A stretch of 64,000 bases of DNA from the NCBI GenBank assembly GCA_910577045.1, contig CAJTLB010000011.1, positions 11,567 to 75,566 on the forward strand, written 5' to 3'. The notes under the pieces were generated by a model. That model saw only the letters and a list, made by a program, of their open reading frames with translations, was not told the DNA's origin and searched no databases. Shown piece by piece: positions 49,981-60,391 of the stretch; position 1 is the stretch's first letter, and every line of letters starts with the position of its first letter. This DNA is from an uncultured Lachnospiraceae bacterium. GTDB taxonomy: Bacteria > Bacillota > Clostridia > Lachnospirales > Lachnospiraceae. Made by a program: the position numbers and the translations under genes.

Positions 49981-51007
49981 TTATATTCATAATATCTGGC
50001 TTAAATTCTTCTACTTGGAGAGGCCCAAGCAGGTTGACGCGGTAAAAGGCGTATTTATTAGTAAAGTATTGGAAATAGGCATAATCTCCTGCAATATTAA
50101 TATGGTTACAACTTTCCTTTGCAACAAGCTCTTCTTCGGTTCCTGCTGTATTATTCCGGTATAAAGCATAATGGTTTGTATCTGGGTTTTCAATTTGGTA
50201 CAATATAACAGAATCAGATACATTATAGTTGATACATCTATCATTAGTAATAACAGTGATTTCTTGGGAAGAAACATTATAACGCTTTAGGGCGTATCCG
50301 TCAGCAAGGTCAATAAAATATAAAAACCCATTTTCGTAAATTGGCTGGTAGCAGCTTCCTTCATAAAAAAGTTCAGTTGCCCCAGTGCGGCTATCATAAC
50401 GATAAATATTATGGTTTTCTTCTAATTCTGCATAATATAAGTAACCATTGTCAGCACAGGAAATAGGATATCCAATAGAAGAGATCCGTTCAAAGTCTTT
50501 TGAATCTTTTACATCTACCCTTGAAAAATACAAGCTAGTATCTGTATATTCTTGAAGGAAAAGATTGTTCCCACAAAGGCATATATAGGCAGATAATGAA
50601 TTACATAATGATTTGCTCCTTCCAGATTTAAGAGAAACACGGTAGACGCCAAAAGGGCGGCCATCTAAGAAAGAACGGGTTTTACCCTTTGCGGCATTTC
50701 TGCCATAATATAAATAATTATTGTAGATATTAATAGAAAAGGCGTCAGTAACGCGGGTTTTAGATAGGCTGCCGTCTTTTTTCATACAATAAATGGCATG
50801 ATCATCAGCAGGCCATGAAAAATAAATATCATCATTATATTCGCAAAAATAACCGCCATTGTATAGGTTGCCTGCGGTATTCCCAGTGGCTGTAATATCA
50901 TTATCGGGTGTAAAATCCATCATTTGTAGGAATACAATAAATGAAATAAAAACCATAATAAGGAAAATAATAAAAATTAGTTTAACCTGGTCCTTTCTAC
51001 TTGTCAT
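49976..51007 (-). CDS. Membrane-anchored DUF5050-like beta-propeller protein
   Basis: This protein has about 343 residues. One N-terminal hydrophobic helix (residues 10-30, with a short basic cytoplasmic tail) anchors it. The outer part is made of repeated strands with a pattern like GYFCEYNDDIYFSW, DGSLSKTRVT, NNYLYYGRN and NGYLYYAELEENHNIYRYD, typical of DUF5050-type six- or seven-bladed propellers. It probably binds another surface component; its partner is unknown. The ATG at 51007 with AGGAGG upstream is chosen over the longer frame from 51043. Confidence 0.75.
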   Translation of the reverse strand: MTSRKDQVKLIFIIFLIMVFISFIVFLQMMDFTPDNDITATGNTAGNLYNGGYFCEYNDDIYFSWPADDHAIYCMKKDGSLSKTRVTDAFSINIYNNYLYYGRNAAKGKTRSFLDGRPFGVYRVSLKSGRSKSLCNSLSAYICLCGNNLFLQEYTDTSLYFSRVDVKDSKDFERISSIGYPISCADNGYLYYAELEENHNIYRYDSRTGATELFYEGSCYQPIYENGFLYFIDLADGYALKRYNVSSQEITVITNDRCINYNVSDSVILYQIENPDTNHYALYRNNTAGTEEELVAKESCNHINIAGDYAYFQYFTNKYAFYRVNLLGPLQVEEFKPDIMNIK

Positions 51008-51157
51008 AATAACCTCCTGTCTTGTGCGGTATTGCAGGCACAAAATGTCAATCTATCATACTATAACTAAAGAATAGTGTAGTATTAAGATAAGTATAGC
51101 AGGGAATAGAAAAATTTCCAATACTTTTATCAAGAAATGGAAAAATGGGTGTAAATA

Positions 51158-51166
51158 TGGTATAAT
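51158..51166 (+). promoter_or_regulatory. Extended -10 promoter before pheA
   Basis: TGGTATAAT at 51158-51166 is an extended -10 box; no good -35 is present. It lies 38 bp before the pheA start. Confidence 0.55.
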
Positions 51167-51204
51167 CAAACAAATAAGAAAAGAATAGGAAAGGGCAGGA
51201 GAAA

Positions 51205-52335
51205 ATGAGGGATTTACAAGAAATTAGGCCAGAGATTGACCAGGTAGATAAAGAATTAGTGCGTTTATTCCAAGAACGTATGGACTTATGCAAAGAAGTT
51301 GCCGAGTTTAAAATAAATACAGGAAAAAAGGTTTTTGACCCAGAAAGAGAAGAGATAAAATTAAAAACAGTATGTGCATTAGCAGAATCTGAGTTTTATA
51401 AACAGTGTACAGGAGAATTATTTACACAATTAATGGCTATGAGCCGGAAACTCCAATATCAGATGCTTTTAGAAGGCGGCGCGGACATGCCACTAGGGTT
51501 TATTGAAGTAGAAGATATAAAAAGAGAAGATATTACTGTAGTGTACCAAGGAGTAGAAGGGGCATATAGCCATCAGGCAATGCGAGGCTATTTTGGGGAA
51601 AATATCCCTAATTTCCATGTTAAGACATTTCGGGAAGCTATGGAAGCAATACAAGATGGCAAGGCAGATTATGCAGTCCTTCCAATAGAAAATTCTTCGG
51701 CAGGGAGTGTAAATGATGTCTATGATTTATTAGTAGAATTTGAAAATTATATTGTGGCAGAGACATTTGTAAAAGTAGAACATGCACTCCTTGGGCTTTG
51801 TGGGACAAAATTAGAGGATATAAAAGTAGTACATTCTCATCCACAAGGGCTTATGCAGTGTTCTAGGTTTTTGGAGCAACATAAGGATTGGCAGAGCATT
51901 AGTGAATTAAATACGGCGGTTAGTGCCAAGAAGATTGTAGAATATGGGGATAAAAGCCATGCGGCGATTGCAAGTGAACTAGCAGGTAAGTTGTATGGGC
52001 TGGATTTGCTAGAAAAAGCCATAAATACAAGCCAAGATAATATTACAAGGTTTTTAATTATTAGTAAAGAAAAGATTTATACAAAAAAGGCAAAGAAAGT
52101 CAGTATTAGTTTTGAACTTCCCCATACCAGCGGGACACTTTATAATATGATTTCCCATTTGATTTTTAACCATTTGAATATGGTTAAAATTGAATCTAGG
52201 CCAATAGAAGGAAGGAATTGGGAATACCGGTTTATTATTGATGTAGAAGGCAGGTTAGGAGATGCAAATATGAAAAATGCACTTTTAGGGATACAAGAAG
52301 AGGCAAAATCTTTTAAAATACTAGGGAATTATTAG
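51205..52335 (+). CDS. pheA: Bifunctional chorismate mutase / prephenate dehydratase
   Basis: It converts chorismate to prephenate and then to phenylpyruvate, for phenylalanine synthesis. The AroQ-type mutase domain (residues 1-90) includes IDQVDKELVRLFQERMDL and KKVFDPEREE. The dehydratase domain (about 110-285) starts VYQGVEGAYSHQAM and contains the IENSSAG and NITRFL (Thr near 280) motifs. An ACT domain (about 295-376) with ESRPIEGRNWEYRFIIDVEG is the phenylalanine-sensing regulatory part. Full length at 376 residues. Confidence 0.96.
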   Translation: MRDLQEIRPEIDQVDKELVRLFQERMDLCKEVAEFKINTGKKVFDPEREEIKLKTVCALAESEFYKQCTGELFTQLMAMSRKLQYQMLLEGGADMPLGFIEVEDIKREDITVVYQGVEGAYSHQAMRGYFGENIPNFHVKTFREAMEAIQDGKADYAVLPIENSSAGSVNDVYDLLVEFENYIVAETFVKVEHALLGLCGTKLEDIKVVHSHPQGLMQCSRFLEQHKDWQSISELNTAVSAKKIVEYGDKSHAAIASELAGKLYGLDLLEKAINTSQDNITRFLIISKEKIYTKKAKKVSISFELPHTSGTLYNMISHLIFNHLNMVKIESRPIEGRNWEYRFIIDVEGRLGDANMKNALLGIQEEAKSFKILGNY

Positions 52336-52383
52336 TTAGGGCAATAGAGTAAAGAATATATGGATTTGGAAAGCGGGGATAAT

Positions 52384-53922
52384 ATGTCAGAAATCAAACG
52401 GTTTGCAGCAATTGAAGTTGGTTCTTATGAAATAGAAATGAAGATTTATGAGATTTCCCAGAAATTTGGCATACGGGAAATTGATGATATCCGGTATGTA
52501 ATGGAGCTTGGCAGGGATACTTATGCACATGGGAAGATAAGTTTTGATTTAACAGAAGAATTATGTGAAATATTAAACCGTTTCTATCATATTATAAAAG
52601 GTTATGAGGTATCAGATTATAGGGCAAATGCAACCAGTGCGGTAAGGGAGGCAAAAAATGCAAGGATTTTGCTTGACCGGATTAAGGTGCGCACAGGGTT
52701 TGATGTAAAAATATTAAGTAATTCTGAACAGCGTTTTTTATGTTATAAAGCAATTGCTTCCAGAGAAAATGATTTTAACCAAATTATTGGGAAGCCTACG
52801 GCAATTGTAGATGTGGGTTCAGGGAGTATCCAGTTGTCTTTATTTGATAAAGACGCATTAATTACTACACAGAATATGCGGCTTGGTGCGCTGCGTATCC
52901 GGGAAATGCTTCCTAGCGTGAGTATAGATAGTGCCCATATGGAGCTTTTAATTGAAGAATTGATTGATAATGATTTAGATACATTCCGCAAATTATTTTT
53001 ACAGAAGAAAGAAATAGAAAATATTATAGCAGTTGGAGATTATGTTACATATTTTTCGAGTGTGGCAAGAAAGAAGTCAGGCAGGGATTATTTAACAAGG
53101 GATCAGTTTATGGAATTGTATAACACAATCCATGGGAATACCCCAGAACAATTAGCTAGGAAAATGAGTATCCCAGCAGAAAATGCGTCTTTAATTTTGC
53201 CATGTTTTATGGTCTATAAAAAATTAATTGAAACAACAGCAACCAGCCTAATCTGGATACCAGGCGTTACTCTATGTGATGGTATTGCAGCGGCTTATGC
53301 AGAAAAGCATGTAAAAGTATTATTTTCCCATGATTTTTCAAAGGATATTGTAATTGCGTCCAGGAATATAGCAAAACGTTATATGGGCAATATTGGGCAT
53401 ACAAAGTTATTGGAAGAATGTGCTTTAAAAATTTTTGATATTATGAAGAAGTACCATGGGCTTGGGAAACGGGAGAGGGTGTTGTTACAAATTGCAGCTA
53501 TTTTACATGACTGTGGGAAATATGTAACCATGAACCAGCCTTCGGACGCCTCTTACCATATTATTATGTCTACGGAAATTATTGGGTTATCCCATTCGGA
53601 ACGGGAAACCGTGGCAAATATTGTAAAATATAATACAAAGGAATTTGATTATTCGGCAAAGGCAGATAAAAGTATGACAAGCGGCATGTATATGACAGTG
53701 GCAAAGCTTACAGCGATCCTTCGGATTGCAAATGCCATGGATAGAAGCCATAAACAGAAATTCCATGATTTTAAAGTGTCATTAAAGGAAGATGAATTAG
53801 TAATTACGGCAGATACGATGGAAGATATTTCCTTAGAAAAAGCATTATTCCGGCAAAAGGCGGATTTCTTTGAGGAAATGTATGGGATAAGGCCTGTATT
53901 AAAGAGGAAAAAAGAAGATTAA
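52384..53922 (+). CDS. ppx: Exopolyphosphatase / Ppx-GppA phosphatase with HD domain
   Basis: It removes phosphate from polyphosphate chains, or acts on pppGpp in GppA-like relatives. It has 512 residues. The first phosphate loop is altered (AIEVGSYEIEMKIYE instead of DxGSNS), the second is typical (AIVDVGSGSIQLSLF), and an HD-type domain follows (ILHDCGKYV near residue 383). It is upstream of the polyphosphate kinase gene with 12 bp between them. The Met at 52384 has GGGGA upstream; the open frame begins eight codons earlier. Confidence 0.9.
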   Translation: MSEIKRFAAIEVGSYEIEMKIYEISQKFGIREIDDIRYVMELGRDTYAHGKISFDLTEELCEILNRFYHIIKGYEVSDYRANATSAVREAKNARILLDRIKVRTGFDVKILSNSEQRFLCYKAIASRENDFNQIIGKPTAIVDVGSGSIQLSLFDKDALITTQNMRLGALRIREMLPSVSIDSAHMELLIEELIDNDLDTFRKLFLQKKEIENIIAVGDYVTYFSSVARKKSGRDYLTRDQFMELYNTIHGNTPEQLARKMSIPAENASLILPCFMVYKKLIETTATSLIWIPGVTLCDGIAAAYAEKHVKVLFSHDFSKDIVIASRNIAKRYMGNIGHTKLLEECALKIFDIMKKYHGLGKRERVLLQIAAILHDCGKYVTMNQPSDASYHIIMSTEIIGLSHSERETVANIVKYNTKEFDYSAKADKSMTSGMYMTVAKLTAILRIANAMDRSHKQKFHDFKVSLKEDELVITADTMEDISLEKALFRQKADFFEEMYGIRPVLKRKKED

Positions 53923-53934
53923 GGAGGTTAAGGT

Positions 53935-56049
53935 ATGGAAGGAATTGATTTTAGGAATCCTGAATTTTATGTGAACCGGGAATTAAGCTGGCTGGATTTT
54001 AATTACCGTATTTTAAGCGAAGCAAGAGATAAGCATATACCATTAATGGAACGGTTAAAATTCTTAAGTATTACGGCTTCTAATTTGGATGAATTTTTTA
54101 TGGTCCGGGTAGCATCATTAAAAGATATGGTAAATGCAGGATATGATAAGGCAGATATTGCTGGGATGAAGCCAAAGGAGCAGCTTGCCGCCATAAATAC
54201 AAAAACACACCAGCTTGTGGCGCAACAATATATAACATATAACCGTTCCTTGCTTCCACTATTGCGGAAAGAGAAATTAAGGTTAATAGGCAGGCATGAG
54301 GATTTAAGTGAGAAACAGGCAGGATATTTAGATCGGTATTTTATGGATCGGATTTATCCGGTGCTGACTCCTATGGCAGTAGATTCTTCTAGGCCATTTC
54401 CATTAATTCGGAATAAATCTTTGAATTTAGCGGCATTATTATTAAAAAAAGAAAAAAATGAATTAGAATTTGCTACAGTGCAAGTGCCATCTGTGCTTCC
54501 GAGGATTATTACTGTCCCGGAGGATGAAAAAGGAGAAACTACGATTATTCTTTTAGAGGAAATTATTGAGAGGAATATCCAGAAGCTGTTTTCTAATTAT
54601 GAAGTAATCTGCTGCCATCCATATCGGATTATGAGGAATGCAGATTTAACCATTGATGAGGATGAGGCAGAAGATTTATTGAAAGAAATAGAAAAACAAT
54701 TAAAAAAGAGACAATGGGGAGAAGCAATCCGCTTAGAAATAGAAGACAATATGGATAAGCGGTTATTAAAAATATTAAAAAAAGAGCTGAATATGAAGGA
54801 AGAGGATATTTACCATATTAATGGGCCGTTGGATTTGACCTTTTTAATGAAGGTGTATGGGCTTCCTGGATATGAACATTTAAAAACGCTAAGTTATACG
54901 CCGCAGCCAGTAAAAGAAATTAATATGGAAGAAGATATTTTTACCTCAATCCGCAGGGAAGATATTTTATTGTACCATCCTTATCAAACGTTTGATCCAG
55001 TAGTAGCTTTTGTAAGGCAGGCAGCAAAAGATAAAGATGTCCTTGCAATTAAGCAGACATTATACCGGGTAAGCGGGAATTCGCCGATTATTGCCTCTTT
55101 AGCAGAAGCAGCAGAAAATGGGAAACAAGTATCTGTGCTAGTAGAGTTAAAAGCAAGGTTTGATGAAGAAAATAATATTATATGGGCCAAGAAACTAGAA
55201 AAAGCAGGCTGCCATGTAATTTATGGGTTAGTGGGCTTAAAAACACATAGTAAGATTACATTAGTAGTACGGAAAGAAGAGGAAGGCATAAGGCGTTATG
55301 TCCACCTAGGCACAGGGAATTATAATGATGCAACTGCGAAACTCTATACAGACATGGGGCTTTTAACTTGTAACCCATTAATTGGGGAAGATGCAACGGC
55401 AGTTTTTAATATGCTGTCTGGTTATTCGGAACCAAAATCATGGAACAAACTAAGTTTAGCACCATTGTGGCTAAGGGATAAATTTATTAGTTTAATCGAT
55501 AGGGAAATACAAAATGCAAAGGAAGGAAAGAACGCATATATTATTGCGAAAATGAATTCTTTGTGTGATTTAGAAATTATTGCAAAATTATATGAGGCAT
55601 CTTATGAAGGGGTAAAGATAGAATTAATTGTAAGGGGGATTTGCTGCTTAAAAACAGGGCTCCCTAAGTTAAGTGAGCATATATCTGTCCGTTCTATTGT
55701 AGGGAATTTCCTAGAACATGCCCGGATTTTCTGTTTTGCAAATGGCGGCAGGGAGGAAATTTATATGGGCAGCGCGGATTGGATGCCAAGAAATTTAGAT
55801 CGGCGCGTGGAAATTTTATTCCCAATAGAAGATGAGAATTTAAAAAAGAAAGTACGCCATGTATTAGAAGTACAACTTGCAGATACAGCAAAGGCACATA
55901 TTTTACAAAGCGATGGCAGTTATGAAAAGGTAGGACGTAGGGGAAAGGTAATGCTAAATTCACAAGAACAGTTTTGTAAAGAAGCGATAGAAGAAGGGAA
56001 AAATATAAATAAAGAAATACCAAGCAGAGTATTCCAGCCAATGGAATAG
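53935..56049 (+). CDS. ppk: Polyphosphate kinase 1
   Basis: It makes polyphosphate from ATP reversibly, through a phosphohistidine. The N-terminal domain starts with YVNRELSWLDFNYRIL, followed by SNLDEFFMVRVASLKDM. The phosphorylated His457 is in RYVHLGTGNYND, and a second His lies in GLKTHSKITLV; GSADWMPRNLDRRVEI is near the C-terminus. It is full length at 704 residues. The ppx-ppk pairing means synthesis and breakdown genes share a transcript. Confidence 0.97.
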   Translation: MEGIDFRNPEFYVNRELSWLDFNYRILSEARDKHIPLMERLKFLSITASNLDEFFMVRVASLKDMVNAGYDKADIAGMKPKEQLAAINTKTHQLVAQQYITYNRSLLPLLRKEKLRLIGRHEDLSEKQAGYLDRYFMDRIYPVLTPMAVDSSRPFPLIRNKSLNLAALLLKKEKNELEFATVQVPSVLPRIITVPEDEKGETTIILLEEIIERNIQKLFSNYEVICCHPYRIMRNADLTIDEDEAEDLLKEIEKQLKKRQWGEAIRLEIEDNMDKRLLKILKKELNMKEEDIYHINGPLDLTFLMKVYGLPGYEHLKTLSYTPQPVKEINMEEDIFTSIRREDILLYHPYQTFDPVVAFVRQAAKDKDVLAIKQTLYRVSGNSPIIASLAEAAENGKQVSVLVELKARFDEENNIIWAKKLEKAGCHVIYGLVGLKTHSKITLVVRKEEEGIRRYVHLGTGNYNDATAKLYTDMGLLTCNPLIGEDATAVFNMLSGYSEPKSWNKLSLAPLWLRDKFISLIDREIQNAKEGKNAYIIAKMNSLCDLEIIAKLYEASYEGVKIELIVRGICCLKTGLPKLSEHISVRSIVGNFLEHARIFCFANGGREEIYMGSADWMPRNLDRRVEILFPIEDENLKKKVRHVLEVQLADTAKAHILQSDGSYEKVGRRGKVMLNSQEQFCKEAIEEGKNINKEIPSRVFQPME

Positions 56050-56102
56050 TAGATAAGATGCACAACTACTTTTATATTTAGGAAGAATGTAAGAGAATCG
56101 TA

Positions 56103-56131
56103 ATGACATGTTTTCCCGATTATGATAAAAT
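56103..56131 (+). promoter_or_regulatory. Candidate promoter of the two-component operon
   Basis: ATGACA (56103-56108) and TAAAAT (56126-56131) with a 17-bp spacer, 47 bp before the response regulator start. Confidence 0.5.
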
Positions 56132-56178
56132 ACAAATATATGGCAATACTTACATATAGTGGGACATTGGAGGTAAAT

Positions 56179-56880
56179 ATGGCAGAGATAAATATTTTAG
56201 TAGTTGATGATGAAAAGGAGATTGCGGAGCTGGTAGAATTATATCTTGTCAGTGATGGGTACAAGGTGCATAAGGCATATTCGGCAGAAGAGGGGTTTGA
56301 ATTATTAAAAACGAATCCTATTGATTTGGCATTATTGGATATTATGATGCCAGGGATGGATGGGCTGGAAATGTGCCGGAAAATCCGTGAATTTAATAAT
56401 ATTCCAATTATTATGTTAAGTGCAAAATCTACGGATTTGGATAAAATTATGGGATTAAGCACAGGGGCAGACGATTATGTAACAAAACCGTTTAACCCAT
56501 TAGAGCTTACTGCAAGGGTAAAATCGCAGCTCCGCCGCTATACCCAGCTTAACCCAAATAATCAGGTTGAGAAAGAAGAAAATGAAATTTCCATCCATGG
56601 TTTGGAGATTAATAAGGAAAACCATAAGGTTGTAGTATATGGGGAAGAAATTAAATTAACCCCTATTGAATTTGACATTTTGTATTTATTGGCTTCGAAT
56701 CCGGGAAAAGTATTTAGTACAGATGATATTTTTGAGAAAGTGTGGAATGAAAAGGTTTATGAGGCAAACAATACAGTAATGGTCCATATTAGAAGGCTGC
56801 GTGGCAAGATGAAGGAGGATACAAGGACAAATAAGATTATTACCACAGTCTGGGGAGTTGGTTATAAAATTGAAAAGTAA
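56179..56880 (+). CDS. Response regulator, OmpR/VanR type
   Basis: This is a DNA-binding response regulator of 233 residues. The receiver domain has the acidic pair VDDEKE, phospho-acceptor Asp54 (LLDIMMPG) and Lys in YVTKPFNP. A C-terminal OmpR winged helix contains KLTPIEFDILYLLASNPGK and a TVWGVGYKIEK end. It resembles VanR-like regulators of Firmicutes. AGGAGG-like bases precede the ATG at 56179, and the kinase gene overlaps its end. Targets may include the exporter genes downstream, by position. Confidence 0.93.
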   Translation: MAEINILVVDDEKEIAELVELYLVSDGYKVHKAYSAEEGFELLKTNPIDLALLDIMMPGMDGLEMCRKIREFNNIPIIMLSAKSTDLDKIMGLSTGADDYVTKPFNPLELTARVKSQLRRYTQLNPNNQVEKEENEISIHGLEINKENHKVVVYGEEIKLTPIEFDILYLLASNPGKVFSTDDIFEKVWNEKVYEANNTVMVHIRRLRGKMKEDTRTNKIITTVWGVGYKIEK

Positions 56881-58006
56881 ATATATTGATAGTCTTTATA
56901 AGCGGATTCTTATGTATGGGGCAGTAAGCTGTGTTATCACTTGTATTGTTGAGATATTTTTGGGAATGAATATGCCATTAGTCCTTCGGCTTTTAGGGCA
57001 GGAGGAATTAGGGGGCGGGCCGTTTATCCAAGAAAGCAGGAATGAGACATTTCAAGTTGCACTTATGGTAGTAGTAGGGATTGCAGCATTTTTAGTATCA
57101 TTCCTGTTCTTAATGAATAATGTAGTCCGCTATGTAAAGGAAATAACAAAAGGAATCCGGCAGATTGCAGATGGTGATCTAGGGGCACAGATAGCGGTAA
57201 AGGGAAATGATGAACTTACTTATATTGCCATGAGCCTAAATGATATGACAGAAAAGATTGAAAGGCTGATGGATAGGGAACGTGAAGCAGAACGTACAAA
57301 AAATGAGTTAATTACCAGTGTAGCACATGATTTACGTACCCCATTGACATCGATCCTAGGTTATATGGAATATTTAACGATGGATCAGAAGCTTCCAGAG
57401 GCAACACAGGAGAAATATATCCATGTAGTATATATGAAAGCAAAACGTTTGCAAAAGCTAATAGAAGATTTATTTAGCTTTACAAAATTAAATTATGGGA
57501 AGATTGCCATGAAAATAGGGAAATTGGATATTGTAATGTTATTAAACCAGTTATTGGAGGATTTTTACCCTAGTTTTGAAGATAAGAATATTACATGTGA
57601 GTTTAGCTGTAAAGAAAGTGCGATATTAATTGATGCAGATGGAAATTTAATAGCAAGGCTTTTTGATAACCTAATTAATAATGCTATTAAATATGGTGCA
57701 GAGGGAAAGCTTATCCGAGTGGAAGCAGAAAAGGAAAATGATCAAGTAGTAGTCCGGGTAATTAATTACGGGTATGTGATACCAAAGGAAGATTTGGATA
57801 AAATATTTAATAAATTTTACCGTGTGGAGCAGTCACGTTCAGAGGATACTGGAGGGACTGGGCTAGGGCTTGCTATTGTAAAAAATGTGGTAGATATCCA
57901 TAAAGGAAGGGTTTCAGTAAAAAGCAGCCTGGATGGGACTGTCTTTGAAGTGCATCTAAATATTTCGTTTAACCCAGATGAGGAAAAGCTGGAGTTAAAC
58001 CCATAG
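56870..58006 (+). CDS. Sensor histidine kinase, VanS type
   Basis: This is a membrane kinase of about 378 residues paired with the response regulator. Two helices (about residues 12-32 and 65-88) flank a short outside loop, too small for a large sensor domain. Next come HAMP (about 90-140) and a HisKA domain with the phospho-His in SVAHDLRTPLTS (near 153). The ATPase domain carries LIARLFDNLINNAIKYG (N box) and DTGGTGLGLAIVKN (G box). A TTG at 56870 is used; the TTG at 56858 lies directly on the GGGGAG site and would be badly spaced. Confidence 0.92.
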   Translation: MKSKYIDSLYKRILMYGAVSCVITCIVEIFLGMNMPLVLRLLGQEELGGGPFIQESRNETFQVALMVVVGIAAFLVSFLFLMNNVVRYVKEITKGIRQIADGDLGAQIAVKGNDELTYIAMSLNDMTEKIERLMDREREAERTKNELITSVAHDLRTPLTSILGYMEYLTMDQKLPEATQEKYIHVVYMKAKRLQKLIEDLFSFTKLNYGKIAMKIGKLDIVMLLNQLLEDFYPSFEDKNITCEFSCKESAILIDADGNLIARLFDNLINNAIKYGAEGKLIRVEAEKENDQVVVRVINYGYVIPKEDLDKIFNKFYRVEQSRSEDTGGTGLGLAIVKNVVDIHKGRVSVKSSLDGTVFEVHLNISFNPDEEKLELNP

Positions 58007-58036
58007 TTGGAAATAGGAAGGATTGGTATAAAAGAA

Positions 58037-60382
58037 ATGGGAAGAAAGGGAAAAAGTACAATTTTCTATATATCGTTTCTTCTTTTTGTGTGTATAGGCA
58101 TTATTAATAAAATAGAAAAGCCGCAAGCAGCATCGGGCGAGGTAATGCTGCAGGCAGAATGTGGATATGATGGCTATGGGAAGTTCGGCAGGAATATCCC
58201 ATTTTTTGCAGAGGTTATATCAACAAAGAGTTTTCAAGGGATTCTCCGTGTTATTGTCCCAGCAAATAAAGGAGAGGAAAATTATGCGTATGAATATCCT
58301 ATCGCAGCAGAAGAGGGGAGTTCACTACAAATAAGGGGAGAAATCCCATTAGTTTCTAATTATACTTCTATTTCTTTTCAAGTCATTAGTGAAAAGAACC
58401 AAGTTTTAGCAGAGATGCAGGCAAAAGTAAAAATTAGCGGAAGAGAAGTAACAGAGTTATATGTTGGGGTATTAAGTGAAAATCCAGATGCTTCCCGTGC
58501 ATTTTCTAAAGTCAATGTAGGAGAATATACAGACAGTAGTTTCCCATATGTAAAAACTAGGGCATTTGCATTAAAAAGGGAGGATATTGAGGATATTCAT
58601 TATGGTCTGGATTGTTTGGACATTATTGTTGTAGATCGATGGGTAGCCTCTGCTTTAACTGAAAAACAAAAAGATACGCTTTATAATTGGGTTAGTGAAG
58701 GCGGGGCATTGGTAGTAGAAGTACGCAGTGGGCAGTATATGTTTCCAGAAAATATTTATCCCATAACAGAAGAAGTGGAAGCCAGGCCATATCTTTGGGT
58801 GCAGACACAAACAGTGAAAAAAGGAAAATGTGGTTATTTTAATTTGCGCGTAGAAGATATGGATTTAATGGAATTTGCAGTGGACAATAATGCAATCCCT
58901 GGCACAGTCATTAGTAAAGTATGTTCTGCAGAGTCTATTACAAAGATTATTGAACAGGATCATTATTATAATGGGGAATATACTTGGCAGTCAGTAAAAG
59001 AACTTTTGGATACAGCAATGGGAAGGAAATTGCCTAATATTTCTATTTATGTAGGGATTATCCTTATTTATTTAATACTGGCAGGCCCAGTTGTTTTTTA
59101 TGTATTGAGAAAAAAGGATAAAGCAGGGCTAACTGGGATAGCAGTAAGTGTGCTTGCAGTAGGTTTTTCTGTAATTATCTACCTAGTAGGGACAACTACA
59201 AGGTTCCAGGAACCAATTATCCGGTATGCGTCTATTTGGACATTAGATGGAAGGCTGGTATCAGAAGAATCTTATTTAGATACAAAGGCCCCAAATAGCA
59301 GCCCATACCAGCTTAAAATTTCTTCTGATTATTCCATCGAGCCGGTATCATCTAGCAGCCATTTTTCTTATGAAACAGTAGATAAAGAAACGATATTGCG
59401 TGATTATAAGATAGAGATGTATTATGATAAAGAGGATACTACTCTTACAATGAGGAAGCCAATCCCTTTTGAATCACAATATTTCCGGTTGGAACGAGAA
59501 TGGGAAGATAAAGAACTATTGGGGCTTCGGGCAGATTTAATGTATTTTAATGAGACATTAAGCGGCCGTGTTTATAACGATACGCAGAATTATCTAGAAA
59601 ATGTTATTTTAGTGCTGCGGAATTGTATTTATATGTTGGATTATATGGAGCCTGGGAAAGTAGTGGATGTGAGTGAAGGGAAGAAAATTTATTTTTATCC
59701 TAGTACTTGTGAGGCAGCAGCAAGGGAAGTAACAGGGTTTGATTCTGTGGTATATGAAATGGATTCAGAAAATAAAGAATATGCGGTACTTTCTCAAAAA
59801 ACAAGGCTGCTTACTTATTGTTTGGAACAATTAGATATAAATAATGGGGTAGGGGCAGTGCTGTTTGCTTTTTATACGCCAGAACAGTCAGATGGGTTCC
59901 AAAAGGATATTAAAATCCAAACATATGGGGCAACTATTTTAAGTAAAACAATTGGATTAGATACTTCTATGGGAGGATTAGTATATCAGAATTTGGCCCC
60001 TGACGAAATTGTGAATATAGATGATGACATTAGTTACAATAAAGTAACAGGCTCTACTTATAGTGCAAGTATCCGTTTACAATATGAGCTTGGGAGCATG
60101 GAGGAACTCCGGGCAATCCGTATTGCCACAGCGGAGGTATCGCCAGATAACCCAGATTATCAGGCTTTTTCTGGCGAAATGTATTTTTATAATCCTCTTA
60201 CTTTAGCATATGAGCAAATTAATCTGGACAGGAAAAATTTCTGGATAACAGATATGGAAAAATATCTAACAGGAAGAGATGGCAGATATTCCTTAATTGT
60301 GCAGTACAGTTCAGATATTTTGGATGCAGAACAATATAAAGAGATTGTCCTGCCTATTGTATCAGTAATTAAGAAAAAATAG
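58037..60382 (+). CDS. Large exported membrane protein, GldG-like partner of the ABC system
   Basis: This protein of about 781 residues has an N-terminal signal or anchor helix (FYISFLLFVCIGIINKI). A long outside region follows; LDIIVVDRWVASALTEKQ and LYNWVSEGGALVVEV are characteristic of the amidotransferase-like fold seen in GldG/DUF4350-type proteins beside ABC exporters. A pair of membrane helices near residues 345-390 (ISIYVGIILIYLILAGPVVF) is followed by a second, beta-rich outside region. The exact function is unknown. It precedes an ABC ATPase and permease with 9-bp spacing. The start is uncertain: TTG at 58007 is the alternative to the ATG used here. Confidence 0.65.
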   Translation: MGRKGKSTIFYISFLLFVCIGIINKIEKPQAASGEVMLQAECGYDGYGKFGRNIPFFAEVISTKSFQGILRVIVPANKGEENYAYEYPIAAEEGSSLQIRGEIPLVSNYTSISFQVISEKNQVLAEMQAKVKISGREVTELYVGVLSENPDASRAFSKVNVGEYTDSSFPYVKTRAFALKREDIEDIHYGLDCLDIIVVDRWVASALTEKQKDTLYNWVSEGGALVVEVRSGQYMFPENIYPITEEVEARPYLWVQTQTVKKGKCGYFNLRVEDMDLMEFAVDNNAIPGTVISKVCSAESITKIIEQDHYYNGEYTWQSVKELLDTAMGRKLPNISIYVGIILIYLILAGPVVFYVLRKKDKAGLTGIAVSVLAVGFSVIIYLVGTTTRFQEPIIRYASIWTLDGRLVSEESYLDTKAPNSSPYQLKISSDYSIEPVSSSSHFSYETVDKETILRDYKIEMYYDKEDTTLTMRKPIPFESQYFRLEREWEDKELLGLRADLMYFNETLSGRVYNDTQNYLENVILVLRNCIYMLDYMEPGKVVDVSEGKKIYFYPSTCEAAAREVTGFDSVVYEMDSENKEYAVLSQKTRLLTYCLEQLDINNGVGAVLFAFYTPEQSDGFQKDIKIQTYGATILSKTIGLDTSMGGLVYQNLAPDEIVNIDDDISYNKVTGSTYSASIRLQYELGSMEELRAIRIATAEVSPDNPDYQAFSGEMYFYNPLTLAYEQINLDRKNFWITDMEKYLTGRDGRYSLIVQYSSDILDAEQYKEIVLPIVSVIKKK

Positions 60383-60391
60383 GTGATGTAG